The notes beneath the pieces are model-generated. The model had not been told where the DNA came from and did not search any database. It saw nothing but the letters and a program-made list of their open reading frames with translations. The translations under genes were made by a program, and so were the position numbers. A stretch of 64,000 bases of DNA from an uncultured Bacteroidales bacterium. GTDB taxonomy: Bacteria; Bacteroidota; Bacteroidia; Bacteroidales; F082. The DNA is taken from assembly GCA_937896895.1 (NCBI GenBank), contig CALBNV010000066.1:62001-126000 (forward strand). The letters run 5' to 3'. This document shows, in pieces, positions 1 through 7,943 of this stretch (position 1 is the first letter of the stretch; every line of letters begins with the position of its first letter).

Positions 1-1
1 C

Positions 2-3000
2 CCTGATGGAATTGACAACCCTAAGTACACATACACTACAATAGGCGGCGTGACAGACAGCGTTCAGAATTGCGACGAGAGCATCAATGGTGTCAACTTC
101 GGCAACGGAATCATCGATGACGAACGTTACGGCATGCGCCGCTTCGTTTATCACAACAACAGTGACAAAGTCAACGGTGACCCGAAAGAGGCGGCTGAAT
201 ACTACCTCCTCCTCCGTGGTATCTGGAAGAATGGTTTAAAGATGGAATACGGCGGAACAGCCGTCCCGGGCGAAGTTGGTGTAGTTGGCCCTGCGTGCGA
301 CTTCATGTTCCCGTTCGACTCTGACCCGTGTAACTGGGGAACAGGCGGCCTCACACCAGGCGGTATCTTCGCACAGGATGGCGTCTATTGGAGCGAAGAG
401 ACAGGTAACAACGGTGACCCTAACCCGGCCGATGACCGTCGTTTCATGCAGTCTGCCGGTCCTTTCACATTGAAGGCAGGTGCTGTTAACTATATCACAT
501 TCGGTGTGCCGTGGGCTCGCGCAAACACAGGTGAGGCATGGGCATCAGTGGAACTTCTCCGTAAGGTTGACGATAAGTGCCAGTCGATGTTCGACAGATG
601 CTTCAAAGTCCTTGACGGACCGGATGCACCGGACCTCACGATTCGTGAACTCGACAGACAACTCATAGTCTATATCTCGAACTCACCGTCATCAAACAAT
701 GCCAACGAAGACTATATGGAGGAAGACCAGGACATCAAGGGCAACAACCCTGACGGCTCTGAGAAAGACCCTTACTACCGCTTCGAAGGTTACCAGATAT
801 ATCAGCTCGCCAACAACACCGTCAGTGTCGATGAACTTACCGACGATACAAAGGCCCGTCTGATTTTCCAATGCGACGTTGACAACAATGTCGGTCAAAT
901 CATCAACTGGGTTCAGGATGAAGACCTCAAGGTCAGTGTGCCTACATTGATGGTCCAAGGTGCTGACAACGGCATCACCCACTCATTCGTTGTGACACAG
1001 GATGCCTTCACAATCAATACCGACCCGACACTTGTCAACCATAAGACATACTATTTCATGGCAATTGCGTACGCTTACAATAATTACTTTGAGTATAAGG
1101 TTGATGAAACCGAGCCGGATCATCTCTTCGGACAGAAGACACCTTACCTCGCCGGTCGTAAGAACATCAAGTTGTATTCGGCAGTTCCTCACAAGATTGT
1201 CAATGGTACTGTCGTCAATTCGTCTTACCAGTCACAGCCCGCTATCAGACGTTGGGCAGGTCTCGGCAACGGTGGCAACCGTATCGAATTGGAAAAAGGT
1301 GTTGAGGAGACTATCCTTGCGAAAGGCCTTGCAGTACAGTTTGATGGAGAACGTTTCCACAAGATTCCGTTTGGATCAGAAGAGTATCCAATCGAATATC
1401 ATCCGAGCTACAAGGCTGGATTCGGCCCTATTGATGTGAAGGTTGTTGACCCGCTTAACGTTGTCCCGACAGACTACTCACTCTTCATGGGTGACTTCTC
1501 CGAAGTCACAATGCATGGCGTAACAGGCAACGCCTCAATCGTTGGTGATACAGCAATTAAGAAGACTGCAAAGTGGTACTTGCATGACATGCAGGAAGAT
1601 GGTGTTTACTATGAATCAAACAAAACCATCGAGAATGCAAACGAAATGCTGTTCCTTGAGAGAGGTCTGTCAATCACAATCACCCAGCCCTACAACATCG
1701 GACCTATCAAAGTCGGTTCACAAGGTATTGATAACAACACTAATACTCCGATTCCTGCATATCAAGTTATCGCACCGAAGAACGGCATGTTGTACACAAC
1801 TGTCACATACGCCGACAGCTCCAACCGTTGGTTGGGCGGTATCTACGATGATGATGATTATGTTGGCACTCCGTTGAACTGGATCCGTTCAGGCACATAC
1901 GGCGACCAGGATAACGCAGCCAACAATGACTATAAGGTGAAATCAGGCGCCGGTGATAAAGGCTCGCAGCCATTCGACCCGAATGAGGACTACGAACATA
2001 TCGCTGACGGAACATGGGCGCCATACGTTCTCACATACGTTTCAGGAACAGTTGAGAAAAACTTCCCCGGCCCGATGTATGAATTGTACGATCAGTCGTT
2101 CGCTGAAGAGACATTCTTTAACAGGACGAGATCAATAGATATCGTCATGACGGCAGATAAGTCGAAGTGGACACGTTGCCCGGTCATAGAGATGTGCATG
2201 AACAAAGAGTTGTCAGACGGAAATGTCGGGAAATTTTACCTTCGTGACGCCGCCTCTGTTGACAAGAACGGCATCCCTGCGGCACAGATCGGTCCGAGTG
2301 ACAACCCAGATGATCCAAATTACATCTCCGACCATGGCATGGGTTGGTTCCCGGGCTATGCAATAGATGTTGAAACAGGCATTCGCCTTAACATGATGTT
2401 CGGCGAAGATTCATTCCTGAAGAACATGAATGGAGATGACATGCAGTTCAACCCTGTCGCAATCAAGGAGAACACAGTCCTCGGTCTCGAATCACAGTAT
2501 TCAGATCCGGCCTTGTTCGACCCGGTTGATAAGACACCTCTTATGGGAGGTAAGCACTATGTTTACATTCTTCCTATGTCAGAATGGGATGTTATGGGAG
2601 GCCATGGTTACGAAATCAATTTTGCAGTCCCTGCATACGATGGCGGTGCCACGACAATCAACATTCTTGATTCTATCGCAGGTGCGCCATCATCATTGCA
2701 GAAGAACTTCATGAAGGCATTCTGGCGTCTGCCCGGTTGGGTCGGCATGCCGATGGCAATCGAAGGAAGAGAGTGGCTGCAGCCTGGCAACCCTGTGCGT
2801 ATCTCGGTGCGTATCAGCAAGCCGTATGAACCAGGCTTCGGCGACTTCCCACTCCAGACAGAATCAGACAAACTGAAAGAATACATCGACGAGTCAGACA
2901 CAACGTTGATGAGTCTGTACAACTTCCCGAACCCGTACTACACCTTCTCAACAAAGGATATGGTTCCTACGAAGTTTGATGCCAACAAGCAGAAGAGCGA

Positions 3001-3325
3001 CCTCGACCTCATCAGAGTCGTCCCGAACCCTTACTACGCTTGGTCAAGCTATGAGGCTAACGCCCTCACACACAAGGTGAAAATAGTCAATGTCCCTGAC
3101 AAGTGCGTCGTGACAATCTACACTGTCAACGGAACGAAGATCCGCCAGTTCAAGAAAGATGACGCGTCAACGACATCAATCGACTGGGATTTGACCAACC
3201 ACGCCAACACTCCTATCGCGAGCGGCATTTACCTTATCCATGTTAAAGACTTAGCGGCAGGCGGCGGCGAAAAGACCGTCAAATTCTACTGCGCAATGCG
3301 TCAGGTTGACTTAAATACATTCTAA
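2..3325 (+). CDS. Large secreted protein with T9SS-type C-terminal domain, 5' end outside the window
   Basis: The reading frame is open to the left edge, so the true start lies outside; the GTG at 50 is internal. About 1,107 codons are visible. The protein is rich in Asp, Asn, Gly and aromatic residues, as large secreted Bacteroidales proteins often are. The last ~100 residues carry two 'NPYY' segments and then an FlgD/Por-tail-like beta-sandwich (VTIYTVNGTKIRQF, then ASGIYLIHV), which resembles a type IX secretion C-terminal signal. No catalytic domain is recognised. It is followed after 32 bp by a PorV/PorQ-family gene, a pairing that suggests export and outer-surface display. The T9SS assignment is an inference from the C-terminal fold pattern. 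Confidence 0.7.
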   Translation, partial: PDGIDNPKYTYTTIGGVTDSVQNCDESINGVNFGNGIIDDERYGMRRFVYHNNSDKVNGDPKEAAEYYLLLRGIWKNGLKMEYGGTAVPGEVGVVGPACDFMFPFDSDPCNWGTGGLTPGGIFAQDGVYWSEETGNNGDPNPADDRRFMQSAGPFTLKAGAVNYITFGVPWARANTGEAWASVELLRKVDDKCQSMFDRCFKVLDGPDAPDLTIRELDRQLIVYISNSPSSNNANEDYMEEDQDIKGNNPDGSEKDPYYRFEGYQIYQLANNTVSVDELTDDTKARLIFQCDVDNNVGQIINWVQDEDLKVSVPTLMVQGADNGITHSFVVTQDAFTINTDPTLVNHKTYYFMAIAYAYNNYFEYKVDETEPDHLFGQKTPYLAGRKNIKLYSAVPHKIVNGTVVNSSYQSQPAIRRWAGLGNGGNRIELEKGVEETILAKGLAVQFDGERFHKIPFGSEEYPIEYHPSYKAGFGPIDVKVVDPLNVVPTDYSLFMGDFSEVTMHGVTGNASIVGDTAIKKTAKWYLHDMQEDGVYYESNKTIENANEMLFLERGLSITITQPYNIGPIKVGSQGIDNNTNTPIPAYQVIAPKNGMLYTTVTYADSSNRWLGGIYDDDDYVGTPLNWIRSGTYGDQDNAANNDYKVKSGAGDKGSQPFDPNEDYEHIADGTWAPYVLTYVSGTVEKNFPGPMYELYDQSFAEETFFNRTRSIDIVMTADKSKWTRCPVIEMCMNKELSDGNVGKFYLRDAASVDKNGIPAAQIGPSDNPDDPNYISDHGMGWFPGYAIDVETGIRLNMMFGEDSFLKNMNGDDMQFNPVAIKENTVLGLESQYSDPALFDPVDKTPLMGGKHYVYILPMSEWDVMGGHGYEINFAVPAYDGGATTINILDSIAGAPSSLQKNFMKAFWRLPGWVGMPMAIEGREWLQPGNPVRISVRISKPYEPGFGDFPLQTESDKLKEYIDESDTTLMSLYNFPNPYYTFSTKDMVPTKFDANKQKSDLDLIRVVPNPYYAWSSYEANALTHKVKIVNVPDKCVVTIYTVNGTKIRQFKKDDASTTSIDWDLTNHANTPIASGIYLIHVKDLAAGGGEKTVKFYCAMRQVDLNTF

Positions 3326-3357
3326 ATTATTTGCGAACAAATTAAAATTGAACGATC

Positions 3358-4425
3358 ATGAAAAAGTTATTTAAAACTATCGTAATATTAAGCTTGACAA
3401 TCATCATTGGATTCGCGAGCACAGAAGCATTCGCAGGTAATAAAGACAGAACAGGTCAGGCTGGAGCAAATGAACTGCTGATTAACCCATGGGCGGCATC
3501 ATCGGGCTGGGCAAATGCCGGTATGGCATCTGTCAAAGGCGTTGACGCCATGTGGGGTAACGTCGCAGGTATCTCATTTGTCAATACAATGGACATCAAC
3601 TTCTCATACACCAACTGGCTCGCAGGTTCGGGCACCAAAGTCGTCTCTTTCGGCGCATTGGTCCGCGTCTCCGAATCATTGGTGTTAGGTCTCGACTTCA
3701 TGTCGATGAACTTCGGTGAGATTGAAAGAACAACTAACGAGAACCCTGATGCCGGCATCGGTACCTTCAAGCCAAGCTTGATGAACATCAACCTTGCCGT
3801 CGCAAAGTCATTCTCAAACAGTATCCACGGCGGTATCTTGGTCAAGATTATCAGTGAGTCAATCGCTGATATGAAATGCTCAGGTGTTGCCTTCGATGCT
3901 GGTATTCAGTACGTCACAGGTCTTACCGATAACATCCACTTCGGTATCACATTGAAGAACATCGGACCAACCATGAAATATTCAGGAGACGGTCTCGTGT
4001 TGAAGATGGATCCGTACTGGATGAACAACACGTCGATGACAATCGTCAACCGTACCGACGAATTCGAACTCCCGACACAGCTGTGCATCGCTGCTGCATA
4101 CGATTTTAACTTCCAGAACAGCAGCCGTTTGTCACTCGCATTCAACTTCAATTCCAACGCTTTCTCAAAAGACCAGTTTATCTTCGGTCTTGAAGGCTCG
4201 TTCAGAGACATCCTTGTCCTCCGTGGCGGCTACACATTTGAGAACGGCATCTTCAAAAACATTGAAGACATGGAATGCACAAACGTTCACAAAGGTCTGT
4301 CACTCGGCGCATCAGTCCAGGCACCTCTCAACAAGAAAGGCCTGAAGATATGCATCGACTACGCATACCGCAACACAGCACACTGGAACGGAACACACTC
4401 AATCGGTGCAAGAATTTTATTCTAA
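3358..4425 (+). CDS. PorV/PorQ-family outer-membrane protein
   Basis: 355 aa with a clear signal peptide (MKKLFKTIVILSLT..., likely cut after AFA at residue 26). The mature start 'ANELLINPWAASSGWANAGM' then 'GVDAMWGNVAGISF' matches the N-terminal signature of the PorV/PorQ family, FadL-like outer-membrane beta-barrels. PorV shuttles T9SS cargo to the attachment machinery, while other family members are less well defined. The rest of the protein alternates short hydrophobic strands with turns and ends in an aromatic residue (ARILF), as barrels do. It lies 32 bp after the large secreted gene and probably shares its transcript. Whether it is the true PorV or a substrate-specific paralogue cannot be told from this window. 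Confidence 0.75.
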   Translation: MKKLFKTIVILSLTIIIGFASTEAFAGNKDRTGQAGANELLINPWAASSGWANAGMASVKGVDAMWGNVAGISFVNTMDINFSYTNWLAGSGTKVVSFGALVRVSESLVLGLDFMSMNFGEIERTTNENPDAGIGTFKPSLMNINLAVAKSFSNSIHGGILVKIISESIADMKCSGVAFDAGIQYVTGLTDNIHFGITLKNIGPTMKYSGDGLVLKMDPYWMNNTSMTIVNRTDEFELPTQLCIAAAYDFNFQNSSRLSLAFNFNSNAFSKDQFIFGLEGSFRDILVLRGGYTFENGIFKNIEDMECTNVHKGLSLGASVQAPLNKKGLKICIDYAYRNTAHWNGTHSIGARILF

Positions 4426-4434
4426 AAAAAAGTC

Positions 4435-4463
4435 TTGCATTTGAAAAAATAGTTGTATCTTTG
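4435..4463 (+). promoter_or_regulatory. Promoter of greA
   Basis: The Bacteroidota -7 box TATCTTTG sits at 4456-4463, with a TTG 18 bp upstream at 4435-4437 as a possible -33 element. It lies directly after the porin gene and about 78 bp before greA. Confidence 0.6.
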
Positions 4464-4484
4464 CATACAATTTCAAGGTAAAAA

Positions 4485-4516
4485 AGGGCCCTTATTTAGG
4501 TAAGGGTCTCTTTTTT
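4485..4516 (+). terminator. Leader hairpin with U-run upstream of greA (possible attenuator)
   Basis: The arms GGGCCCTTA and TAAGGGTCT pair into a 9-bp stem (two G-U pairs) with a 6-nt loop, followed by CTTTTTT. It lies between the greA promoter and the greA start, so it can act as a leader terminator and not only as the end of the upstream operon. Confidence 0.6.
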
Positions 4517-4540
4517 ACATAAATAAAAAATTTATATAAT

Positions 4541-5017
4541 ATGGCAGACATTGAATACTTTACCCAGGCGGGATTGCAGAAGCTCAAGGATGAATTGGAA
4601 GACCTCTGCGTGAACGAACGCCCTAAGATCGCTGCGGCAATCGCTGAGGCACGTGACAAAGGTGACCTGTCGGAGAACGCCGAATACGATGCAGCAAAAG
4701 AAGCCCAACAGCTTCTCGAAATGAAAATAGTTAACCTACAACTCACCATCGCGAACGCACGCGTCATCGATGAGTCGAAGATGGACACCTCAAAGGTGCT
4801 TATCCTTTCAACAGTCAAGATCAAGAATCTCAAGACAAAGGCTGTCATGACCTACACCATCGTGCCTGAAAAGGAAGCAAACCTCAAGGCAGGTAAGATT
4901 TCCATCACATCGCCGATAGCAAAAGGCCTTCTCGGCAGAGCCGTCGGTGACCAGGTGGAAATACAAGTGCCGGCCGGAAAGATGACTTTCGAAATCGTTG
5001 AAATAACAAGAGAATAA
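4541..5017 (+). CDS. greA: Transcription elongation factor GreA
   Basis: 158 aa, the usual GreA length. GreA enters the RNA polymerase secondary channel and stimulates cleavage of backtracked RNA. The N-terminal coiled coil contains the hallmark tip 'ARDKGDLSENAEYDAAKEAQ' (about residues 38-57), with the acidic tip residues present. The C-terminal FKBP-like domain ends in 'SPIAKGLLGRAVGDQVEI'. The ATG start gives the canonical N-terminus 'YFTQAGLQKLKDEL'. It has its own promoter and a terminator-like hairpin in the leader, and the HIT-family gene follows after 2 bp, so the two are probably co-transcribed. Confidence 0.95.
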   Translation: MADIEYFTQAGLQKLKDELEDLCVNERPKIAAAIAEARDKGDLSENAEYDAAKEAQQLLEMKIVNLQLTIANARVIDESKMDTSKVLILSTVKIKNLKTKAVMTYTIVPEKEANLKAGKISITSPIAKGLLGRAVGDQVEIQVPAGKMTFEIVEITRE

Positions 5018-5019
5018 CC

Positions 5020-5412
5020 ATGGCTTCAATCTTTTCAAGAATAGTGGCAGGCGAAATACCATGCTACAAAATAGCTGAAAACGAGAAATTCTTCGCGTTC
5101 TTCGACATCAATCCGCTCGCACCGGGACATACACTCGTGATACCCAAGAAAGAGACGGATTATATCTTCGACATCGAAGACGAAGACCTCGCCGAAATGA
5201 TCGTCTTCGCGAAAGACATCGCAATAGCTATCAAAAAAGCCTTCCCATGCCTGAAAGTCGGAATGGCAGTGCTCGGCCTCGAAGTGCCTCACGCACACAT
5301 CCACCTCGTGCCAATGCAATGTGAAGGCGACCTTGACTTCAAGAAAACAAAACTGCAGCCTTCAAAGGAACAGTTCCTCGAATGGCAGAAGAGAATCGTT
5401 GACTCATTCTAA
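5020..5412 (+). CDS. HIT-family (histidine triad) nucleotide hydrolase/transferase
   Basis: 130 aa. The catalytic histidine triad is 'HAHIHLVP' at about residues 91-98, preceded by the family's 'FFDINPLAPGHTLVIPKK' strand-loop. HIT proteins of the HINT branch hydrolyse adenosine phosphoramidates and aminoacyl-adenylates in the cytoplasm. The start is 2 bp after greA, which fits an operon. Length and motifs match bacterial HinT-type proteins. The physiological substrate is not shown by the sequence. Confidence 0.92.
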   Translation: MASIFSRIVAGEIPCYKIAENEKFFAFFDINPLAPGHTLVIPKKETDYIFDIEDEDLAEMIVFAKDIAIAIKKAFPCLKVGMAVLGLEVPHAHIHLVPMQCEGDLDFKKTKLQPSKEQFLEWQKRIVDSF

Positions 5413-5419
5413 TCCAATT

Positions 5420-6712
5420 ATGGAGAATATTGAAGTGGAAAAGTTTAAGATGGTCGCCAAGACAATGGCTGGCCTCGAGGATTTGTTGGTTGAAGAACTG
5501 ACGGCAATCGGCGCGGAAAATGTAGAGAAACTTTACAGGGCGGTTTCGTTTGAAGGCGATAACGCATTGATGTACAAGGCTAACTATCTGTGCCGTACCG
5601 CTTTGCGCATTCTGAAACCCGTGGCGAAATTTGTCGCCCGCGATGAGATGGCTCTATATAATAACGTCAATAAAATCGAGTGGCACAAGATCTTCGACAT
5701 CAACGAGACCTTCGCCATCGACACGGTCGTGAGCGGACCTTATTTCACACACTCGCAGTATGCCGGACTTAAGGTGAAAGACGCCATCGCTGACGAGTTC
5801 CGCCAGCATTGTGGCGCCCGCCCGTCGGTTGATGTTGAAAACCCCAGCCTCAGAATCAATGTTTATATTGAGAATGAGAAAGTTACGCTTTCGTACGACA
5901 GCTCTGGCGAGTCGCTTCATAAACGCGGCTACAGGAAGATAGTCGATAAAGCCCCTATCAATGAGGTGCTTGCCGCCGGTCTCATCAAGTTCACAGGCTG
6001 GCAGTATGACTGTAACTTCTATGACTGCATGTGTGGTTCGGGCACCATCCCGATTGAGGCGGCGATGGCTGCGATGAATATCCCGGCAGGCTACTTCCGC
6101 GAAAGATACGGCTTCATGTCGTGGCGCGACTTCGATGTGGACACGTGGAACGCGGTGAAAGCCGAAGCCGACGACGCGATACGCGACTTCGACTTCGAGA
6201 TATTCGCCTCCGACCACTCGGCCAAGGCGGTGGAGATAGCACGCCAGAACATCGCATGCGCACATCTCAGCCACGACATCAACCTCAGCAAACAAGACAT
6301 GTTCGAGTTGAAACCGGAAGGCGGCGGCATCATGATCATCAACCCGCCGTACGGCGAACGCCTCGAAGAAGACGACATTGCCGACCTTTACAAGAAAATC
6401 GGCGACACACTCAAACATAACTTCATCGGCTTCACGGCGTGGATCATAAGCTCAAACAACGATGTGCTGAAACTCATCGGTCTCAAGCCCTCGAAGAAAA
6501 TAGAGCTTTTCAACGGCCCGCTCGAATGCAGATTCGAGAGATTCGATGTCTTCGACGGGAGCTTCAAAGACCGCAAGTCGGGGATTTCATACGAGATTTT
6601 CGACCCCGATGACGACGCGGCGCGTCAGGCGTTGCTCTCGATGAAAGACGAGAACGACGACGACAGCCAGCTTGAGGCGTATCTGATGGAGGACGCGGAG
6701 AGCGAGGAGTAG
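5420..6712 (+). CDS. THUMP-domain class I SAM-dependent RNA methyltransferase (RlmL/YpsC-like)
   Basis: 430 aa from the ATG at 5420. The frame is open further upstream to 5321, but that extension would run inside the HIT gene and looks unlike protein, so 5420 is chosen; it falls 7 bp after the HIT stop. The N-terminal ~160 residues form a ferredoxin-like/THUMP RNA-binding region ('MAGLEDLLVEELTAIGAENV'). The SAM site is 'DCMCGSGTIPIEAAMAAM' and the catalytic motif is 'INPPYGERL', typical of N2-guanine rRNA methyltransferases. It lacks the second methyltransferase domain of enterobacterial RlmKL. The likely target is 23S rRNA, but the modified base cannot be read from sequence. Confidence 0.88.
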   Translation: MENIEVEKFKMVAKTMAGLEDLLVEELTAIGAENVEKLYRAVSFEGDNALMYKANYLCRTALRILKPVAKFVARDEMALYNNVNKIEWHKIFDINETFAIDTVVSGPYFTHSQYAGLKVKDAIADEFRQHCGARPSVDVENPSLRINVYIENEKVTLSYDSSGESLHKRGYRKIVDKAPINEVLAAGLIKFTGWQYDCNFYDCMCGSGTIPIEAAMAAMNIPAGYFRERYGFMSWRDFDVDTWNAVKAEADDAIRDFDFEIFASDHSAKAVEIARQNIACAHLSHDINLSKQDMFELKPEGGGIMIINPPYGERLEEDDIADLYKKIGDTLKHNFIGFTAWIISSNNDVLKLIGLKPSKKIELFNGPLECRFERFDVFDGSFKDRKSGISYEIFDPDDDAARQALLSMKDENDDDSQLEAYLMEDAESEE

Positions 6713-6737
6713 AGTTAAGAGTTAAAAAAGTAGAGTT

Positions 6738-6774
6738 AAAAGAGGCTGGCGCACGAGTGGTGTCAGCCTCTTTT
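6738..6774. terminator. Bidirectional terminator between convergent genes
   Basis: AAAAGAGGCTG at 6738-6748 pairs with CAGCCTCTTTT at 6764-6774. The stem is perfect and has an A-run and a T-run at its ends, so it can stop both the methyltransferase transcript and the convergent acyltransferase transcript. Confidence 0.8.
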
Positions 6775-7860
6775 GTTCAGTTTTGCGACCATCCAGCTGT
6801 AGATTGGCTTTGCGGCGAGTGCAACGAAAACCGCCTCCATGAAAAACAACAGCGCAAAGACGATTGTGACAAGTGGATGGTTGTAGTTCTTCGCAAGGCA
6901 AACAAACTGCCATCTGAACATACCGTGGGTCGCGAAAAGCAACATTGAGATGTTCCCGATATGTACCAAACCTTTCCCGAAAATGTTTGGCTTCGATTTA
7001 CGCCTGAATGCGGCGATGAATATGCAGAAGAAAATGTACGTTACGCTCAAATTTGTCAGGGGGAAGAATGCGGAATAGAAGTTGCCGAGAACAAAGGTAA
7101 CTAACGCAGTGATGAAAAACCAGAGGTTACCGCTGACAGTGTCATTTCTCGCCATCAGAATGCCGAGGCAGAATTCAGGGAAGTGACCGAAGCAATGCTG
7201 CATGATGGTGACACCTCCTTGAAATTGTATTTTGTTAAGTACGTAATAAATAATGATATACGAAACAAATGAGATGATTAAAAATACCTTGGTTCCGTAT
7301 TTTGAAATGAGTTTGTAAAGCAGAGGGAAGAAGATATAAAGTTGAATGATGAGGCCGAAAAACCACCACGGACCGTTGAGCGTCATCGCCTCACCAGGAA
7401 TAAAAATGTGAACGAAGAGTAGTTTGTATAAGGCACTCTTGAGATCATCGTTAGAAGGAAGAGCATAACTCATTGATATTCTCGCTAAAAAACAGAACAG
7501 CAAACCGATAAAAAGCAATGGATAGATCTTTTTGATGCGGTCGAGCATAAACGCGCCCCAAGGCTTTTGAGTCTTGTTGAATGACTTTGCAAGGCCGTAA
7601 CCGCTTATGAAGATGAAAATCTCCACGCCGTAATGTCCGAGATAACTGAATAAAATATTGACGAATTCCAATGGTGAGTCGGCAAATGACTTGAAAAACT
7701 CATGCACGTAACTGGCATTAAAGCAAAACTCATTTTCCATGCTGTCCATCGGTGCTATCCAATGGAAGAAATTATGAAACAAAATCAATAAAATAGCTGC
7801 GCCTTTGATTATAGAGCTTTGTTTTTTCGAGAATGAGTCGGTCGTTATGTTACAATTCAT
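6763..7860 (-). CDS. Acyltransferase-3 family membrane protein
   Basis: 365 aa, with about ten hydrophobic segments. The first segment reads 'IIKGAAILLILFHNFFHW', the helix of acyltransferase-3 proteins that carries the conserved His. These integral inner-membrane enzymes move acetyl or other acyl groups onto surface polysaccharides, lipids or peptidoglycan. It faces away from the GH5-like lipoprotein gene, with back-to-back TAnnTTTG promoters, and is adjacent to the LtaS-type cluster, which suggests an envelope-glycan role. The acceptor is unknown. The gene runs into a bidirectional terminator. Confidence 0.85.
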   Translation of the reverse strand: MNCNITTDSFSKKQSSIIKGAAILLILFHNFFHWIAPMDSMENEFCFNASYVHEFFKSFADSPLEFVNILFSYLGHYGVEIFIFISGYGLAKSFNKTQKPWGAFMLDRIKKIYPLLFIGLLFCFLARISMSYALPSNDDLKSALYKLLFVHIFIPGEAMTLNGPWWFFGLIIQLYIFFPLLYKLISKYGTKVFLIISFVSYIIIYYVLNKIQFQGGVTIMQHCFGHFPEFCLGILMARNDTVSGNLWFFITALVTFVLGNFYSAFFPLTNLSVTYIFFCIFIAAFRRKSKPNIFGKGLVHIGNISMLLFATHGMFRWQFVCLAKNYNHPLVTIVFALLFFMEAVFVALAAKPIYSWMVAKLNKRG

Positions 7861-7879
7861 TTTCTGTTAAATTTCAGCG

Positions 7880-7887
7880 CAAAAATA
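7880..7887 (-). promoter_or_regulatory. -7 box of the acyltransferase gene
   Basis: TATTTTTG on the minus strand, 20 bp upstream of the acyltransferase start and divergent from the next promoter. Confidence 0.55.
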
Positions 7888-7921
7888 TGAAATTTTCCAC
7901 TTTATTTCATCGAAAAATGAC

Positions 7922-7929
7922 TATTTTTG
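7922..7929 (+). promoter_or_regulatory. -7 box of the GH5-like lipoprotein gene
   Basis: TATTTTTG ends 14 bp before the chosen ATG at 7944, so the leader would be very short. If this box is used, the ATG at 7833 cannot be the start. Confidence 0.5.
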
Positions 7930-7943
7930 CAAAAATTATGAAA

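Noticed and set aside
5654..6418. Long antisense reading frame (254 aa) inside the methyltransferase gene
   Set aside because: It lies fully opposite a well-conserved gene, has no recognisable motif, and is explained by codon bias of the sense strand.
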